DNA from: Cytidiella melzeri
Lineage: Eukaryota > Basidiomycota > Agaricomycetes > Polyporales > Irpicaceae
Length of the DNA: 64,000 nt
Direction: 5' to 3'
NCBI GenBank assembly: GCA_022592445.1
Contig: JABYQR010000120.1
Location: 51,831-115,830 of the forward strand
Part shown: positions 1-11,615 of the stretch, one piece after another
Layout: each line of letters starts with the position of its first letter
Position numbering within the stretch: position 1 is the stretch's first letter
Position numbers and translations under genes: made by a program
Notes under the pieces: generated by a model
What the model saw: the letters and a program-made list of their open reading frames with translations, nothing else
The model's database searches: none
Told to the model about the DNA's origin: nothing

Positions 1-721
1 CGCATCCATAACCGTCTCCAAATAGCAGAAGCATCACGGCTCACTCTTGCCACCCTCTGCGCTCACCAACCAGTCAGCGAAGATGGTTTCCTCAGACCGA
101 CTTCCTTGTTGTCCGTGACGGACGACTTTAGCCGTGACACCGTTTTCATCTTGCTCGACGCCAATCAACTCCATGCCAAGTTCGACGTGGACGTCAAGTT
201 TCGCAAGATGGCTGCGCATGATTTCTTCGGAACAGGCCTGACCGAGAACCAGTGTATTCGGCTTTGGAATACACCAAACCAAGATCAGCTCACGACTCGG
301 AGGACGACAGCCATTTGTTCGATGTCACTCACAAATGGTATATCTGGAGTTGGATCCACAGGACTTCCCGCAAGGTGAGCCTTGGAGACGAGCTCGGTTC
401 CTTCTGGCATTTTGTACACGCAAGTCATAGGAAAATGCATCGCACGTCTGACAATGTCAGAGAGTACTCCGAGGAAATGCATGAGCTCGAGACTGCGTGG
501 CTGGATACCCGGGCCCCGCTGCCCAGTTCGGAATGCAGTCTCTTTCTCGAGAATGCGCACTGGAACATTATTCTGAGCCAGCGTAAGAGCGAGGATAAGG
601 CCACTCGGGCCTGCACCGACCTACAATGAACATAAATGTTAGCAAGGGAGTCAGGGTGAAACAGGCGTTCAGTACAGAGCCGTACAATTAAAACGGGAGT
701 CCTCTCGGAGGAGCTTGCCAT
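1..721 (-). CDS. FAD-dependent aromatic monooxygenase, copy A (3' end outside window)
   Basis: N-terminal part of a flavoprotein hydroxylase of the phenol 2-monooxygenase/MhpA/TfdB type (FAD_binding_3 family), which uses NAD(P)H and O2 to hydroxylate an aromatic or related substrate. The start ATG is at 721. Exon 1 (721-686) encodes only 12 residues ending in VLI. After a GT-AG intron, exon 2 (620-333) begins with the dinucleotide-binding GAGPSG and carries the conserved RGPGIQPRSLE segment. Exon 3 starts near 264 at PNTLVLGQ and contains HLAKLDVHVELGMEL and the SAEGG motif before the next donor near 55. The same exon layout occurs in copies B and C downstream and D on the other strand. The C-terminal half lies to the left of the window. 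The substrate cannot be told. The family is confident. Confidence 0.85.
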
Positions 722-1064
722 AGTCAAGCCTATAGATAGGCTGCCAGCGCATGAGGCTATCGGTACACTGGCAGTACGAAATATATACGATTAATTTCTT
801 CTACAATTGTACAACCCCTTATCGATATGATACACCGCGACGGTAGCGTTTGATCTGCCAGCTCTTGCAAGGCCTACATCCTGTTGGTTACCTCGAAGGG
901 CTTTGAGAATCAACACCCTTTTCTCCTACCAAGTGCGACGTGCGTCACATACATAACTTCCGTGCGTGACTTGATCACGACATATTCCAACAAAGAAATC
1001 AGAAAACACGAATACACTATTTCCTATCGATGAATCATTTAGTTTGTGGAGGGTCCACACAACG
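722..1064. other. intergenic, copies A and B
   Basis: About 340 bp between the start of copy A and the stop of copy B, both on the minus strand. It should hold the promoter of copy A and the 3' UTR of copy B. I see no ORF, repeat or RNA gene in it. Confidence 0.5.
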
Positions 1065-3192
1065 TTACGCGAAGACTCTCTTTACATATTCTCGCAGTCC
1101 CACATTGTCCTTCACGACGGCTCCGAGCACACCGTCCGGACGTACCACAAATACGTGGAAGCCTTGCTGCGCGGGATGATAGGCAGAAAACGCGTGAGAT
1201 CCAGTATCGACAAATACCTCATCGACGCTGCTGGAAACCGCGCTTGAAGCGTGCTGTAACGGTAAGATGGCGACAACGTAGACAAGGCCCTTGGATATCG
1301 AAGCGAGCGTCGCCTCCGTCGCTTCAATCAGCTCTGCCGTGGGTTCAAATAGCAGGATTGTGTGACGACTTGGCTTGAAAGTATTGAAGAGCGAGGTCGG
1401 TGCTCTGGTATCGGAAGACAAGGCAACGAGACTAGTGGCGTCAGGCGCTCTGTCTCCTGCACGCAATTCAGTGTTATCCTCGGGGAGATACGCTGCCATC
1501 TCTGTAGGATCCAATGCAGGCTGCTCGTCAACCACAATTGAGCTCCTCCTGTAGTTAACCCCGAGCTGCTTGTATAGCGCGGGCCACACGACGGCAGGCT
1601 TCTTGCCGTCTTGTCTATCCTTTAAGATAGTATCGAACGTGTTGGTGGTGCGGGCAAGCATCTCCTTAGCGACTGGATAGCGTTCCTCCTGGAATGACTC
1701 TATCACGGAATCACCTGCCAGGCCTTTGTGAATCAAAGCGAGCTTCCAGCCAAGGTTGAGCTGCGTGTCATTGTATTAGCGTCTATGCCTGACATGCAAT
1801 CATGATTTATCACCCCGTCCTGCATGCCTGTATTTGCGCCTTGTCCGCCGGTAGGTGGATGTATATGAGCTGCATCTATGAATCAATCAGGCGGCAGGTT
1901 AGCCCAGAAACTTAGTGCGGTCAGATGAGCGGTGCGTACCCCCAATAAGGAATATCCTGCCTTTGCGATACTCTTTGACAATTCTGATATTGGGCCTATT
2001 TTCGTCTCGTGTCAGAGGAACTTGAAACTCTGCAAGCCGGACGGCGTACCTCCAGAGACTCTGCCATTTGATTTCCCCAATTTCTATGTCCTTTCTATTC
2101 GACATTGCATGTACCAGCTCCACAAACCCTCCATGACTCTTCATAGCCTGCTCCAGCTCAGGGATCGGAGCAGAGATCATGAAACTGACAGTAGGCTTGT
2201 CCTCTGTTGGCCTGAGCATCAAACTATATACGCGACACAAATATATAGTCAGTGTGACCAGTTCCAGAGCAATAGCGTCAAGACGTACGATCTCGTCCCG
2301 AAATCTCCCCACGCATGGCCACACTGTGATCCTCGCAGTCAGTAACCTCAGTTCCTTCTGCTTACGATATCAAGGTAGTACCTCGTGGCTTATCCCGCTG
2401 ACTTCGGCATCCACCAGCAAAAGGTGGAAGGCATCGCGAGTCTCGCCAAGGAATTCAAGTCCGAGCTGTTTCCTCACGATGCCTGAAGATTATAAATCAA
2501 CGAGGTGTGTTGCAGAGCAAAAGTGATAAGACTTGCTGTGGCCACCCTCTGCGCTCACTGCCCAATCAGCGTAGATAATTTCTTCGGACTGCGTCCCTTG
2601 TTGCTCGTGGCGGACAACCTTAGCCGTGACCCCTTTCTCATCCTGTTCGATATTGATCACCTCCATGCCGAGCTCAACGTGGACGTTGTACTTTGCAAGA
2701 TGGCTGCGCATAATCCCTTCATAACTTTCTTGGCCGAGAGCAATCGTATTCGGCTATATGGCATTTGAGAAGCAATGAACACCCAAGCGCAGCGTATATT
2801 TAGTTGTTACCACTCACGTATGGGATACTTGGGGTAGGATCCAGGCTATTGCCAACGAGTTTGACGTTGGCAATCACTTCAACTCCTTCTGGCATTTTAT
2901 ATCTGTTGCCCGTAGGGAAAGATATCGCGCGCTTCTGAATGTCGGGTAGGATTCCAAGCAAATGCATGAGCTCCAGACTACGTGGCTGGATACCCGGACC
3001 CCTTTGCCCGGTTCGGAATGCGGTCTCTTTCTCGAGGATACGCACGGGGACGTCATTCTGGGCTAGCGTAAGAGCGAGGATGAGGCCACTGGGCCCTGCA
3101 CCAACCTATGTTGAACATGTCAGTGAGGAAGTTGAGCGGAAAACAACAAGCCGTACGATTAAAATGGTGGTCTTGTCGGAGGAGCCTGGCAT
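1065..3192 (-). CDS. FAD-dependent aromatic monooxygenase, copy B
   Basis: Complete flavin monooxygenase of the phenol hydroxylase-like family. The ATG is at 3192. Exon 1 (3192-3157) is again 36 nt, followed by exon 2 (3105-2818: GAGPSG, RGPGIQPRSLE), exon 3 (2753-2537, ending in SAEGGH) and further short exons carrying the GHAWGD segment, LMLRPTED and KEYRKGRIFLIG. The last exon (from about 1760) ends at the TAA at 1065. Its C-terminal about 120 residues form the thioredoxin-like domain usual in this family (HTILLFEPTAE ... FVVRPDGVLG). The donor after exon 3 is GCAAGT, so this is a GC-AG intron; the homologous introns of A and C use GT. I see no stop or frameshift in the exons I could follow. 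It is tandem to A and C, so a local duplication is likely. Substrate unknown. Confidence 0.85.
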
Positions 3193-4052
3193 GACGAACC
3201 TGGCGGATGAGTTGTGAGATGATTCTTGCTGCTCGAGATCTGCCACTGGGAGGCTTCATAAACGCGATAAGTGGTGCTCAAGGGCTGCCGAAGGTTGTCG
3301 TCATTTTGTCGGAGCTGGCGCTGCGCGATGTTGCCGAAGTGACACGTATAAGCATCAGGTCGTATGTAGAACGTCTGTTGCCTTTGGAGGATGTCGATGA
3401 GGCAGTGAAATCTGAACAGGAGGGATCACTGACGGCGTCTGATTCATCTTGAGGTGTTTTATTCGTCTATGATACCACTGCGATGGAAAATGAGCCTGAA
3501 GATCGCGTGGCTAAAGACCTCCTGCACGTACTAGTGTTGTCAGCTGTTGGAATGTACCAACTTTACAGTACGATACGTATGTGAGACGGCAGGTAAGTAC
3601 TATGATTCAGTTCGTGGACGCTTGGTCAAGACCGTGGGTATGACGATCGGCACTTTCCTCCGACCCGATCGTAAGTTATCAGATAACAGATAACCGGTAG
3701 GCCGTGAGTCATTCTGCATTTCTCTTGTTGAAGGTTGACTCGGTCGAGGGATGATCGATGAGCGTCGGTTTACGGATCAGCGACGTTTAGTACATTTGGA
3801 TTCACCGATATACTTGGGCGACTGAGTGATATATCGTGTCCTCCACCCGCTGTATCAGCGTTATCCTTTTAACATCTCTCAAACATCACCGGGGCATAAT
3901 AATGCATTTCTTGTCTTTGCGTGGCACCAGACGAGTCACTAATCATTCGATGAACTCTCCAGCTACCGCTTACCAGCTGCGATACAACAGCACCTTCCAA
4001 TTAAGAAAGTCGCTACGTGTACAATACACAGACCTGTGGCTTATCATGTCAC
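3193..4052. other. intergenic, copies B and C
   Basis: About 860 bp. It contains the promoter of copy B and the 3' flank of copy C. A 81-codon plus-strand ORF (3207-3452) overlaps the start of copy B, resembles nothing I know, and is not called. No repeat or RNA gene seen. Confidence 0.4.
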
Positions 4053-6190
4053 TCAAATCGCAAATACACGTTGCAAATACTTCTGCAGTCCACTGGCGTT
4101 CTTCAGGATGGCTCCAAGCGCGCCGTCCGGACGTACCACAAATATATGAAAGCCTTGCTGAATGGGATGATAGGCAGAAAACGCATGAGAACCCGTATCG
4201 ACGAGCACTTCGTTGCCACCACACAAGTCAAAGCGTGGCGCGTGCTGCGACGGTAAGATTCCGATAACGTGGAGAAGGTCTTTGGGGATCCGACTTGACG
4301 AGACCGTCGTGTTTGCCGCTTCAATCTGCTCAGCCGTGGGATCGAACAGTAGAATCGTGTGGCGAGTCGGCGCGAAGATGTCAAAGAGTGATATCGGCGT
4401 ACTGGTCTGGGAAGAAAGGGCGACAAGACCAGTGGCATCAGGCGCTCTGTCTCCAGCACGCAAGTCGGTGTTGTCCGCGGGCAGGTACGCTGGCATGTCC
4501 GGGCCATCGGATTGCAGACTAGGTTGCTCGTCCACGACGATTGAGCTCCACCTGTAGTTGATACCAAGCTGCCTGTACATCGCGTCCCAAGCAACTGGAG
4601 GCTTCTTCCCATCGTGCTTATCCTGTACCAAGCGCTCAAGTGATTTCGTCGTACGTGCGAGCACGTCTTTGGCTACAGGGTGACGTTCCTCCTGATACGT
4701 ATCCATCAGAGAAGTGTTGGCTAGACCTTTCAGCTCTAGAGAAAGCTTCCATCCAAGGTTGAACTGCGTAGCACAGTATCAGCAACTGAAACGGTACCAT
4801 GCAAAGACCTCTTACCCCATCTTGCATTCCCGTGTTTGCGCCTTGTCCGCCGGTAGGCGGATGAATATGAGCTGCGTCTGGCGGTGGATAGGAACATGTC
4901 AGCCTGCAGTTGGGCCATCACTGTATCGGTAGTGCATACCTCCAATTAGGAACACTCGTTCTTTGCGGTACTCTTTAACGATCCGGATGTTGGGCCTATC
5001 AATGTATACTTGGTATCAGAAGCAGAGCAACTCGCAGTCAACTCGGGTGCATACCTCCAATCTGACTTCCACTTGGTTTCCCCTATGCGCAGATCTCTCC
5101 GGTTGGAAATCGAATGCACCAACTCGACAAACGCCTCGTTACTCTTCATTGCTTGCTCTATCTCGGGTCCAGGAGCAGCGATGATGTAACTAAACAAATT
5201 CTGGTCTTCTGTGGGCCTGAGCATCACCCTATGATGGCACCATAGTTAGTATACGAAGAACCTGAATGCACAACAACAAAACGAACGATCTGGTCCCAAG
5301 ATCTCCCCATGAGTGCCAGTACTATCGACGTGCCAATCAGTGAGTGGAAAATCCTCAACCAATAGACCTGATATCGTACCTCGCGGCTTATACCCTGAGT
5401 TTGGGCGTCCACTAACATAAGGCGCAACGAATCGCGAGTCTCCCCAAGAAAGTCCAACCCGAGCTGCTTCCTTACGGTGCCTGAAGATCAATCATCCATA
5501 CACTGCCATGGGCTCTGCAACAAGCATGACATACTTCTGCCTCCCTCTGCACTCACCAGCCAGTTAACAAGAATAGTTTCCTCAGAATGGGCCTCATGCC
5601 CATGGCGGACGACTTTAGCTGTGACGCCGCTATCATCTTGTTCTACTTTGATCAGCTCCATGCCAAGTTCAACATGGACGTTGAACTTGGCAAGGTGCTC
5701 GCGCAAAATCCTCTCATAGCCATCCTGACCTAGGAGAAGGGCGTTCGGCTTTATAACCAGAAACACAGTCCTCAACGTCCGACGTGCGTTTATTCTCGAG
5801 AAGCCACTCACGAACGGGATATCCGGAGTCGGATCAGAAGGCGCCCCGCCGAAGTGAAATTTGGCTATAGGCTCAACTCCTTCTGGCATTTTATACGCAC
5901 AACGCATTGGCACAGGTAGCGCACGCTTCAGAATGTCAGGGAGGACTCCGAGGAAATGCATGAGCTCGAGACTGCGCGGTTGTAGACCTGGACCGCGTTG
6001 GCCAATATGGAATGAGGTGTCCTTCTCGATGATCCGCACTGGGATGTTGTTACGAGCTAATGTGAGAGCAAGGACGAGACCACTGGGTCCTGCCCCGACC
6101 TAACGCAAGGAACCGTATCAGTAAGAAAAAGCAGCGTTGAGCGATTATTCGTACGATCAAGACGGGAGTCTTCGTAGATGTGCTTGTCAT
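4053..6190 (-). CDS. FAD-dependent aromatic monooxygenase, copy C
   Basis: Third tandem paralogue, complete. The ATG is at 6190. Exon 1 (6190-6155) is 36 nt and ends in PVLI. Exon 2 (6099-5812) has the FAD-binding GAGPSG and RGPGLQPRSLE. Exon 3 (5748-5535) has KPNALLLGQ at its edge, HLAKFNVHVELGMEL and SAEGGR. Later exons carry VRKQLGLDFLGETRDS, LMLRPTED and KEYRKERVFLIGG. The last exon (about 4766-4053) ends with the thioredoxin-like domain (HTILLFDPTAE, FVVRPDGALG) and TGA. All introns followed have GT-AG borders. Residues differ from B throughout, so the duplication is old enough for divergence of substrate range. Inferred role: cytosolic hydroxylation of phenolic or polyketide-like compounds, coupled to NADPH. 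Confidence 0.85.
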
Positions 6191-7307
6191 GGGTAGAATG
6201 CGCAGATAGGTTGTGAACTGGCTTCAATCATTCTCGCCTACGAGCCTTTATATGTGTGAATGCACACAGTGTGTACTGGCCATCATCATGTCATACGGCA
6301 TTCTCTATCGGACCTGGTGTTGCCAAACCGCATCGAGAAGCACCAGCGCTATGCACTGTGAAACAGCGGGCGATGATAGCTTCCGGTCAAGTATGAGCTG
6401 CGGTTGGTTCACCAGCATACGTCGACAATCCTGCGTGTACATCGCAGCATCAACGATGAATGATGATGAGCAGGTGACCGTGACGAGCGCGATGATAGGG
6501 CGTTGACGTTACGAGATTACCTCGGGTCAGCGGACTAAACTGACCCTCGCAATGCATCACTCCATAATCCGCTGCAAGCGAAGCGGAGTCTGACAGGGCG
6601 CGATCTACAATGCTATAAGCGTCCAGCTATGCAGAAAACTAGACGCGTGGAGAGCAGTCATCTGACGTGAAAAGCCTTTGAAGTGAGGTACTTACTTGGT
6701 TGAGAGCACAGTCTCAGCTGCAGCCATCTGGGTACTTGAGAATAGGTATGGTTGATACGCCATGATGGGGGCGAGGAGAAGAGCAGGCTCATGTCCGCTG
6801 CCTGCGGCCATGGACCAGACGGTGTAAGCTGCTTTACTACGCAGCCTAGAAGAATGTGCTCTCGGGCTTGAGTGGAACGAAGAAACTCGGAGTCGGCAAC
6901 AACAGACATCTTGACTCAGTGTCGCCTACAAAGGTTTCTAACATCAGATAGTAATACATACCTTCTGGATGTGAATTGACGTACCAATATAGGCCACGAG
7001 AGCGTGGAGGTCGTGCGCAATTGCAGAAGAAACCATACATAAGTAAGGAAATGTTGATTTGGTAGAAAAATCAACTTTCCTCACTTATGTGAGGTTTCAA
7101 GTTGGCTGATGGGGCTCTAAACAACGTCAAAGAGAAGATTGTAGAAGTCAGCAATGGTGAGCTGATTAGTGGAGATCGACATCAAAGGCACAAGCTTCAA
7201 TCCGCCATCGAGCTCATCGCACAAACACCTCTCATGTTGGTCGAAGTGCAAGCGAAATTTTCGTGCAAGCTTGCAATAGATGTCGCATTTCAAACGAACA
7301 AACAATT
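6191..7307. other. intergenic, copy C promoter to calpain 3' end
   Basis: About 1.1 kb. It holds the promoter of copy C and the 3' flank of the calpain gene. ORFs of 60-97 codons occur on both strands but none has a recognisable motif or codon pattern. The only structure seen is the inverted repeat at 7029-7098. Confidence 0.4.
7029..7098. repeat. 70-bp hairpin (inverted repeat)
   Basis: Left arm 7029-7060 begins GAAACC and contains CATAAGTAAGGAAA. Right arm 7068-7098 is its reverse complement with only a few mismatches and one gap, leaving a loop of about 7 nt. It lies about 210 bp beyond the stop codon of the calpain gene. It could be a tiny foldback element or a 3'-processing hairpin. The pairing is directly visible; its role is not. 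Confidence 0.7.
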
Positions 7308-10300
7308 CATGCATCGCTGATCATACCCTTGACATGCGTCAGCTCAACCACCGCACCGTTCGCGCTCGTATATACCAACAATTTGAACTCTGCCTGTACG
7401 CCCGGGTTATAGGTCGACGGCACGACAAAGTACGAGCCCGACGGCAGCGTCATTTGCGGTGTCACAACGCCGCAGACAGCATCGGCGTAAGGACCAGATG
7501 TGGCGACGTGATGCCCGAGTGTGTGCCGTGGGGTACTTCGGAACAGAGTAACATTGAGTGCAATCGAGCTGTCGGGAGTCGCAAGATGTAGGCGGATCCT
7601 GAGAAATGAAATGAATCCCTACACTCCTTTGGAGAATCGGAGAACTGACTTCACTTGGGATTGGCTTGGGAGTTTGAGCTCGTATACCGGGTTTGACATG
7701 TATCTATTGAACGAGGGCCCACCCGCAGCCGTGTCCTCGGTCCTTTAAATCTATAATCAGACCTAAAGAGTAAGATTGGTGAATAATCGCCTACCATGAT
7801 CCTCTTATCAGTTTGCTAAACATGCCGGACCCTTCTTGAGGTATAGGTGTGAGCTCAATACGTGTTGAGCTGTCAACCTTCAGGCTGAAAGGGCCTGTTT
7901 GTCTTGGTTCAAGCGCAGACACTATGACAGTGTAATCTCCAGCTGAACAATCCCGACTGTAAGCAAGGTTCGAAGATAGGGATATAGGGCATTTACGTGG
8001 CAACATTTTCGACGCAGACGCATGTCCGAACTTAAACGCCCCGGTGGTGAGGGCTATATCACTCTTTACCATACTGCAAGGCTTAACTCAATAGTCATGG
8101 CTGGAGAATACACGAAGGACTTACTCCGTGATCCGTTGCCCTTGCGACCACACCACGGAGACATTGAAGGGAACATGACGGTCTCCTGTCAACATTATCA
8201 GTACGTGCGACTTCGTCGTCCTGTTCGCTTTCGCCGACTTGTCAGGATGTATCCGAAGGTAATACTGCGGGTTAATCATGAACGTGGGTAATGAAGCGTT
8301 GCCGCCGGCAGTCTTGCTTGTCAGTGCTCCAGTAATCTTGCAAAGTTTGTCAGCGCCTGTATGCCTTTATTGGATATATGGGAGGATGCTAACCGTTTCA
8401 CTGTACGGGAGTGAAGAAGGTGTGCCAGCCCAACGTATCACCGCCGAGGAGAAGGCAGTGATTGTGCACCCGATGCTATCGTACGCGCCATCATACGACG
8501 CCAAAACAGCTAAAACAGAGGTTTTGGATCGGGTTTTGACCAGAACATGCGTATTGTTTGTATATGCGCCCTTTCTCCTACCTTGAGTGTCACGTTCTTC
8601 GCTAGTCTCTCAGTCAGACGAACCTTCAACCCTGAGTGGCTGATGCCGGCCTCATGTTCGACTTCCACGTCTAATGAGATGTACTCGTCTTTGCGGTCCT
8701 TCGTGTCGACAACATGCCGTGTAAGCAGTATCCATACATCAGCTTCTTCGTCAGATTCGACGGAAAGGCGGAGGTGAAAATTGCGCGCTGTGACTGCAGA
8801 TTCAGTGTCCGCAAAGAAAAAGAAACAGGGAGCGAGACGTACGCAGAGACGCATCCATTGACGTATTCCTCGTCCAGATTCTAAAGAGTTATAAGGGAGA
8901 TTGACGCAGAAAAGCACGGATAAAGTACCCATGAAAAGCCAATTGCTTTTTGAATATCCCCGGGTTCCAATTCAACAATAGCACGTCAAACACTGCGCAG
9001 ACATCATCCCAGCTGACAGTGCACAATCCTGCTCACAATAAGCGTTCCTCATCGTCGTGAAGAAGGAACTTTTGCTTACGAGACCGCGCTTTTTCTTCTT
9101 GTGGTTGCTCAGCCTGCGTCAGCGACATGCTCGCTACCGCAGAGTCCAGGTCTGGTTGACTACCTTCGACCCAGCTGTCCAAAATTGTCATCTGCCGTTC
9201 GTCCCCTTCATCAATCACATCTATCTCCGCGACAAGAAGGGTGAGCGATCGATCTGTTAGTCAACCGAGCTACATACCAATGACGGCATAACAATGCGCA
9301 GGTAGCAGGGGAAGCGGTAGAAGAGACTCTTCGGGTAGCTTTACGCCTGTTCCAACTGTAAGCACACATTCGCCTGCGGCGTATGCTTTGGCAATTCGTT
9401 GCCATGTTCGTTCCCGTTCAAATTTCGAGCTACACAAGGGGATGCTGCACTTAGCATCTAGAGTATATAGATTGGGACAATAGATTCACCTGGAAATTTC
9501 GATCGTCTCCGGTATCCACCCGGTAAGAGTACTTTTGGGCAATATCAGCCTTCAAACTCTGAGGCTTTCGTAAGGCTTGACACTTACTGAAGGTCTGTGG
9601 TTGATAACCTGAATTATTACAGATGGTGAGCGCGCATGACGCCGCCATAATGGACAGTGTAACGCACGACCCGGGAAAATCGTAGCCACCCATCAGTTTC
9701 ATGTACTGCAAAGCATAGTTTAGTATTTTACTGCTAACTCTTCTAATCATCCGCGACGCTCACCGCTTTCTCCACCAAAGAAGGCCACAGCGCTCCCTTT
9801 TTTCCGGCAGACATACACATCAGTCTACCATCCATGTACATAGGCAGCTTTGTGTCAACATCTGGAGGTAATCAACATAGAATTTGTTGAGCCCACGTAA
9901 CACGGCACGCACCTACCTATACGCAGAGATAGATGAGTCTAAACGTGTCTGAAACAAGATTGGTGCAAAGACTTGCTTTTCTATATGCTCCATTGAACAG
10001 AACTCGTAACGAGTGTGTTTTTGAAGAGGAAGCAGTCGGTACACCCTCGGAAACTTGCGGGTACAGAGCCGACTTTCCTAGCTTCGAACCAAATCGTCTG
10101 TCATGATCTATGCACACCACAATTGCCGCGCACAAGGAACAGTCGGATACGACGTGCTGGATGATGTCTTCGGGACACAGCGGGATTTCGGAATCAGGTA
10201 CCGGATACAACGGTTCCCTCCATGTAGCAGAGTGACTAATCTGTTCTGGGGATAGTCGTGGGTTGGTCAGATCAATGCTAGATATGTTGATCAATCGTAA

Positions 10301-10739
10301 ACGTCCGTCTGTCTATAGCAGCAGATAACCAAAACTCACGTTTGGACAAACGACGCGGGATCGTTCCAAACAGGGTATCGTATCCCGTTGACTACAGAAG
10401 ACTGCTGCAGAACATGCAACTGTTCTCCTTGCGCAAAATGATCTTTCGCAACGGGAGTAACCAGGTCTCGTTTCTTCAGCCTGATCTTTTCTGCGCGTTC
10501 AAGCCCCTTGGCAGCCTCCGATTTGTGAATATCACGCGCAGCAGGGTTGCTGCTGAGGCGACTGAGACGAAGCTGCTCCTCTGTATATTTGACGTAGAGC
10601 TGAAAGGCCCTATCGAAGTTGCCGTCAAGTTCTAATTTGGTGGCTTTCTTGTAGAGTGTCTTTGATGGACAAGAACGAAGTAAGCGACATGAGATGGTTG
10701 TTAGACGTTACGTACTTCAGCGTCGCTCGATGCTGCCAT
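7308..10739 (-). CDS. palB: Calpain-like cysteine protease PalB/Rim13
   Basis: Multi-exon gene for the calpain that processes the PacC/Rim101 transcription factor in the ambient-pH (Pal/Rim) pathway on ESCRT-III at endosomes. The ATG is at 10739; exon 1 is MAASSDAE. Exon 2 gives an N-terminal MIT-type helical repeat (LYKKATKLELDGNFDRAF...). The catalytic core follows: the Cys is in VSDCSLCAA (about 10145), with FNGAYRK and the LMGGYDFPGS segment after it. The catalytic His is in LLPAHCYAVI (about 9295) and the Asn in LLLNWNP (about 8965). All three triad residues are therefore present. The C-terminal part has a calpain domain-III-like region (about 8810-8520) and ends with GSYFVVPSTYNPG before the TGA at 7308. 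Family and order fit PalB well. Individual small exons in 7.5-8.5 kb were not all resolved. Confidence 0.85.
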
Positions 10740-11615
10740 CTTCAAGTGCTTGATAACTGCGCCTTCGTGGGGTATTATATCACAAATTGAGTATCCACCG
10801 TGCAATGCTCTGAACTCTTGAAGCTCGACGGCGAACAGGACTATACGGACCCAATGATATCGATTCCTAGACCTGGAGTCTCTGCAAGTTCGGGTACGTT
10901 GGTCTCATCGAAGGTGACTGGATGACCTCAACAGTAGTGGTCGACAGCCATAGTAGCATTAGCTCGATGTCACCGTGGGATTGGTCAGTCAAGCTAGCGG
11001 AGTCTGATATGCTCGAGCGTCTATCGCACACTCTCCGTACTTTGATGATCCAAGTTCCTCAGACCTCTGGAATCCATAAGTACAGCCCGCAATGACTGAT
11101 TACAGTATCCGAATATCCTACAAGCCAGAGTGTATTGGCCTTCCAGGTATTTTCCGATGTTATTGCGGTTTTTGCTACTCGTCGTCCTATCTAGTCATAG
11201 CATCTAACTAGCCTGGAAGCTAGATATGGCTGTGCATCTTGCAGTACCTTTTCGACAATCACGCATGCTATCTATCCAACTGCTAGCGGTCGCGCGTAGT
11301 TAGAATGTGGCGGCACTTCCTCATTCAAGCTAGACCGACTCCGATGACCAACAGCCGCGCTTCACACGTAAGACGACTGACAAGTTGTGGGTCCCAGCAC
11401 GGCGCCGTTCCCGTAGTGCAACAACACCTTGTGGGTCCCGAGAACGGCGCCGCGATCCAGCCACAGCTGATTGCTGAATCGCTTCGCTGCTCCTGGCGCC
11501 GCGGTATAAAAACTGCGTTGGTGTCGCCCACTAGTGAATCCCTCACCAACAACACTCACACTCAGCAGCACTAAACTTCAACTACCATCTCATTCACTTC
11601 TCCATCCAACTTCGA
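10740..11615. promoter_or_regulatory. divergent promoter region, calpain / monooxygenase D
   Basis: About 880 bp between two divergently transcribed starts. A clear TATA box (TATAAAA, 11505-11511) lies 105 bp before the ATG of monooxygenase D. A roughly 23-bp sequence beginning TTGTGGGTCCC and ending ACGGCGCCG occurs twice as a direct repeat (11385-11407 and 11429-11452), about 55-100 bp upstream of the TATA box. That is a good position for an activator site, but the factor is unknown. No ORF of note. Confidence 0.5.

Noticed and set aside
3207..3452. 81-codon plus-strand ORF between monooxygenases B and C
   Set aside because: No recognisable motif and only the chance length expected for this base composition.
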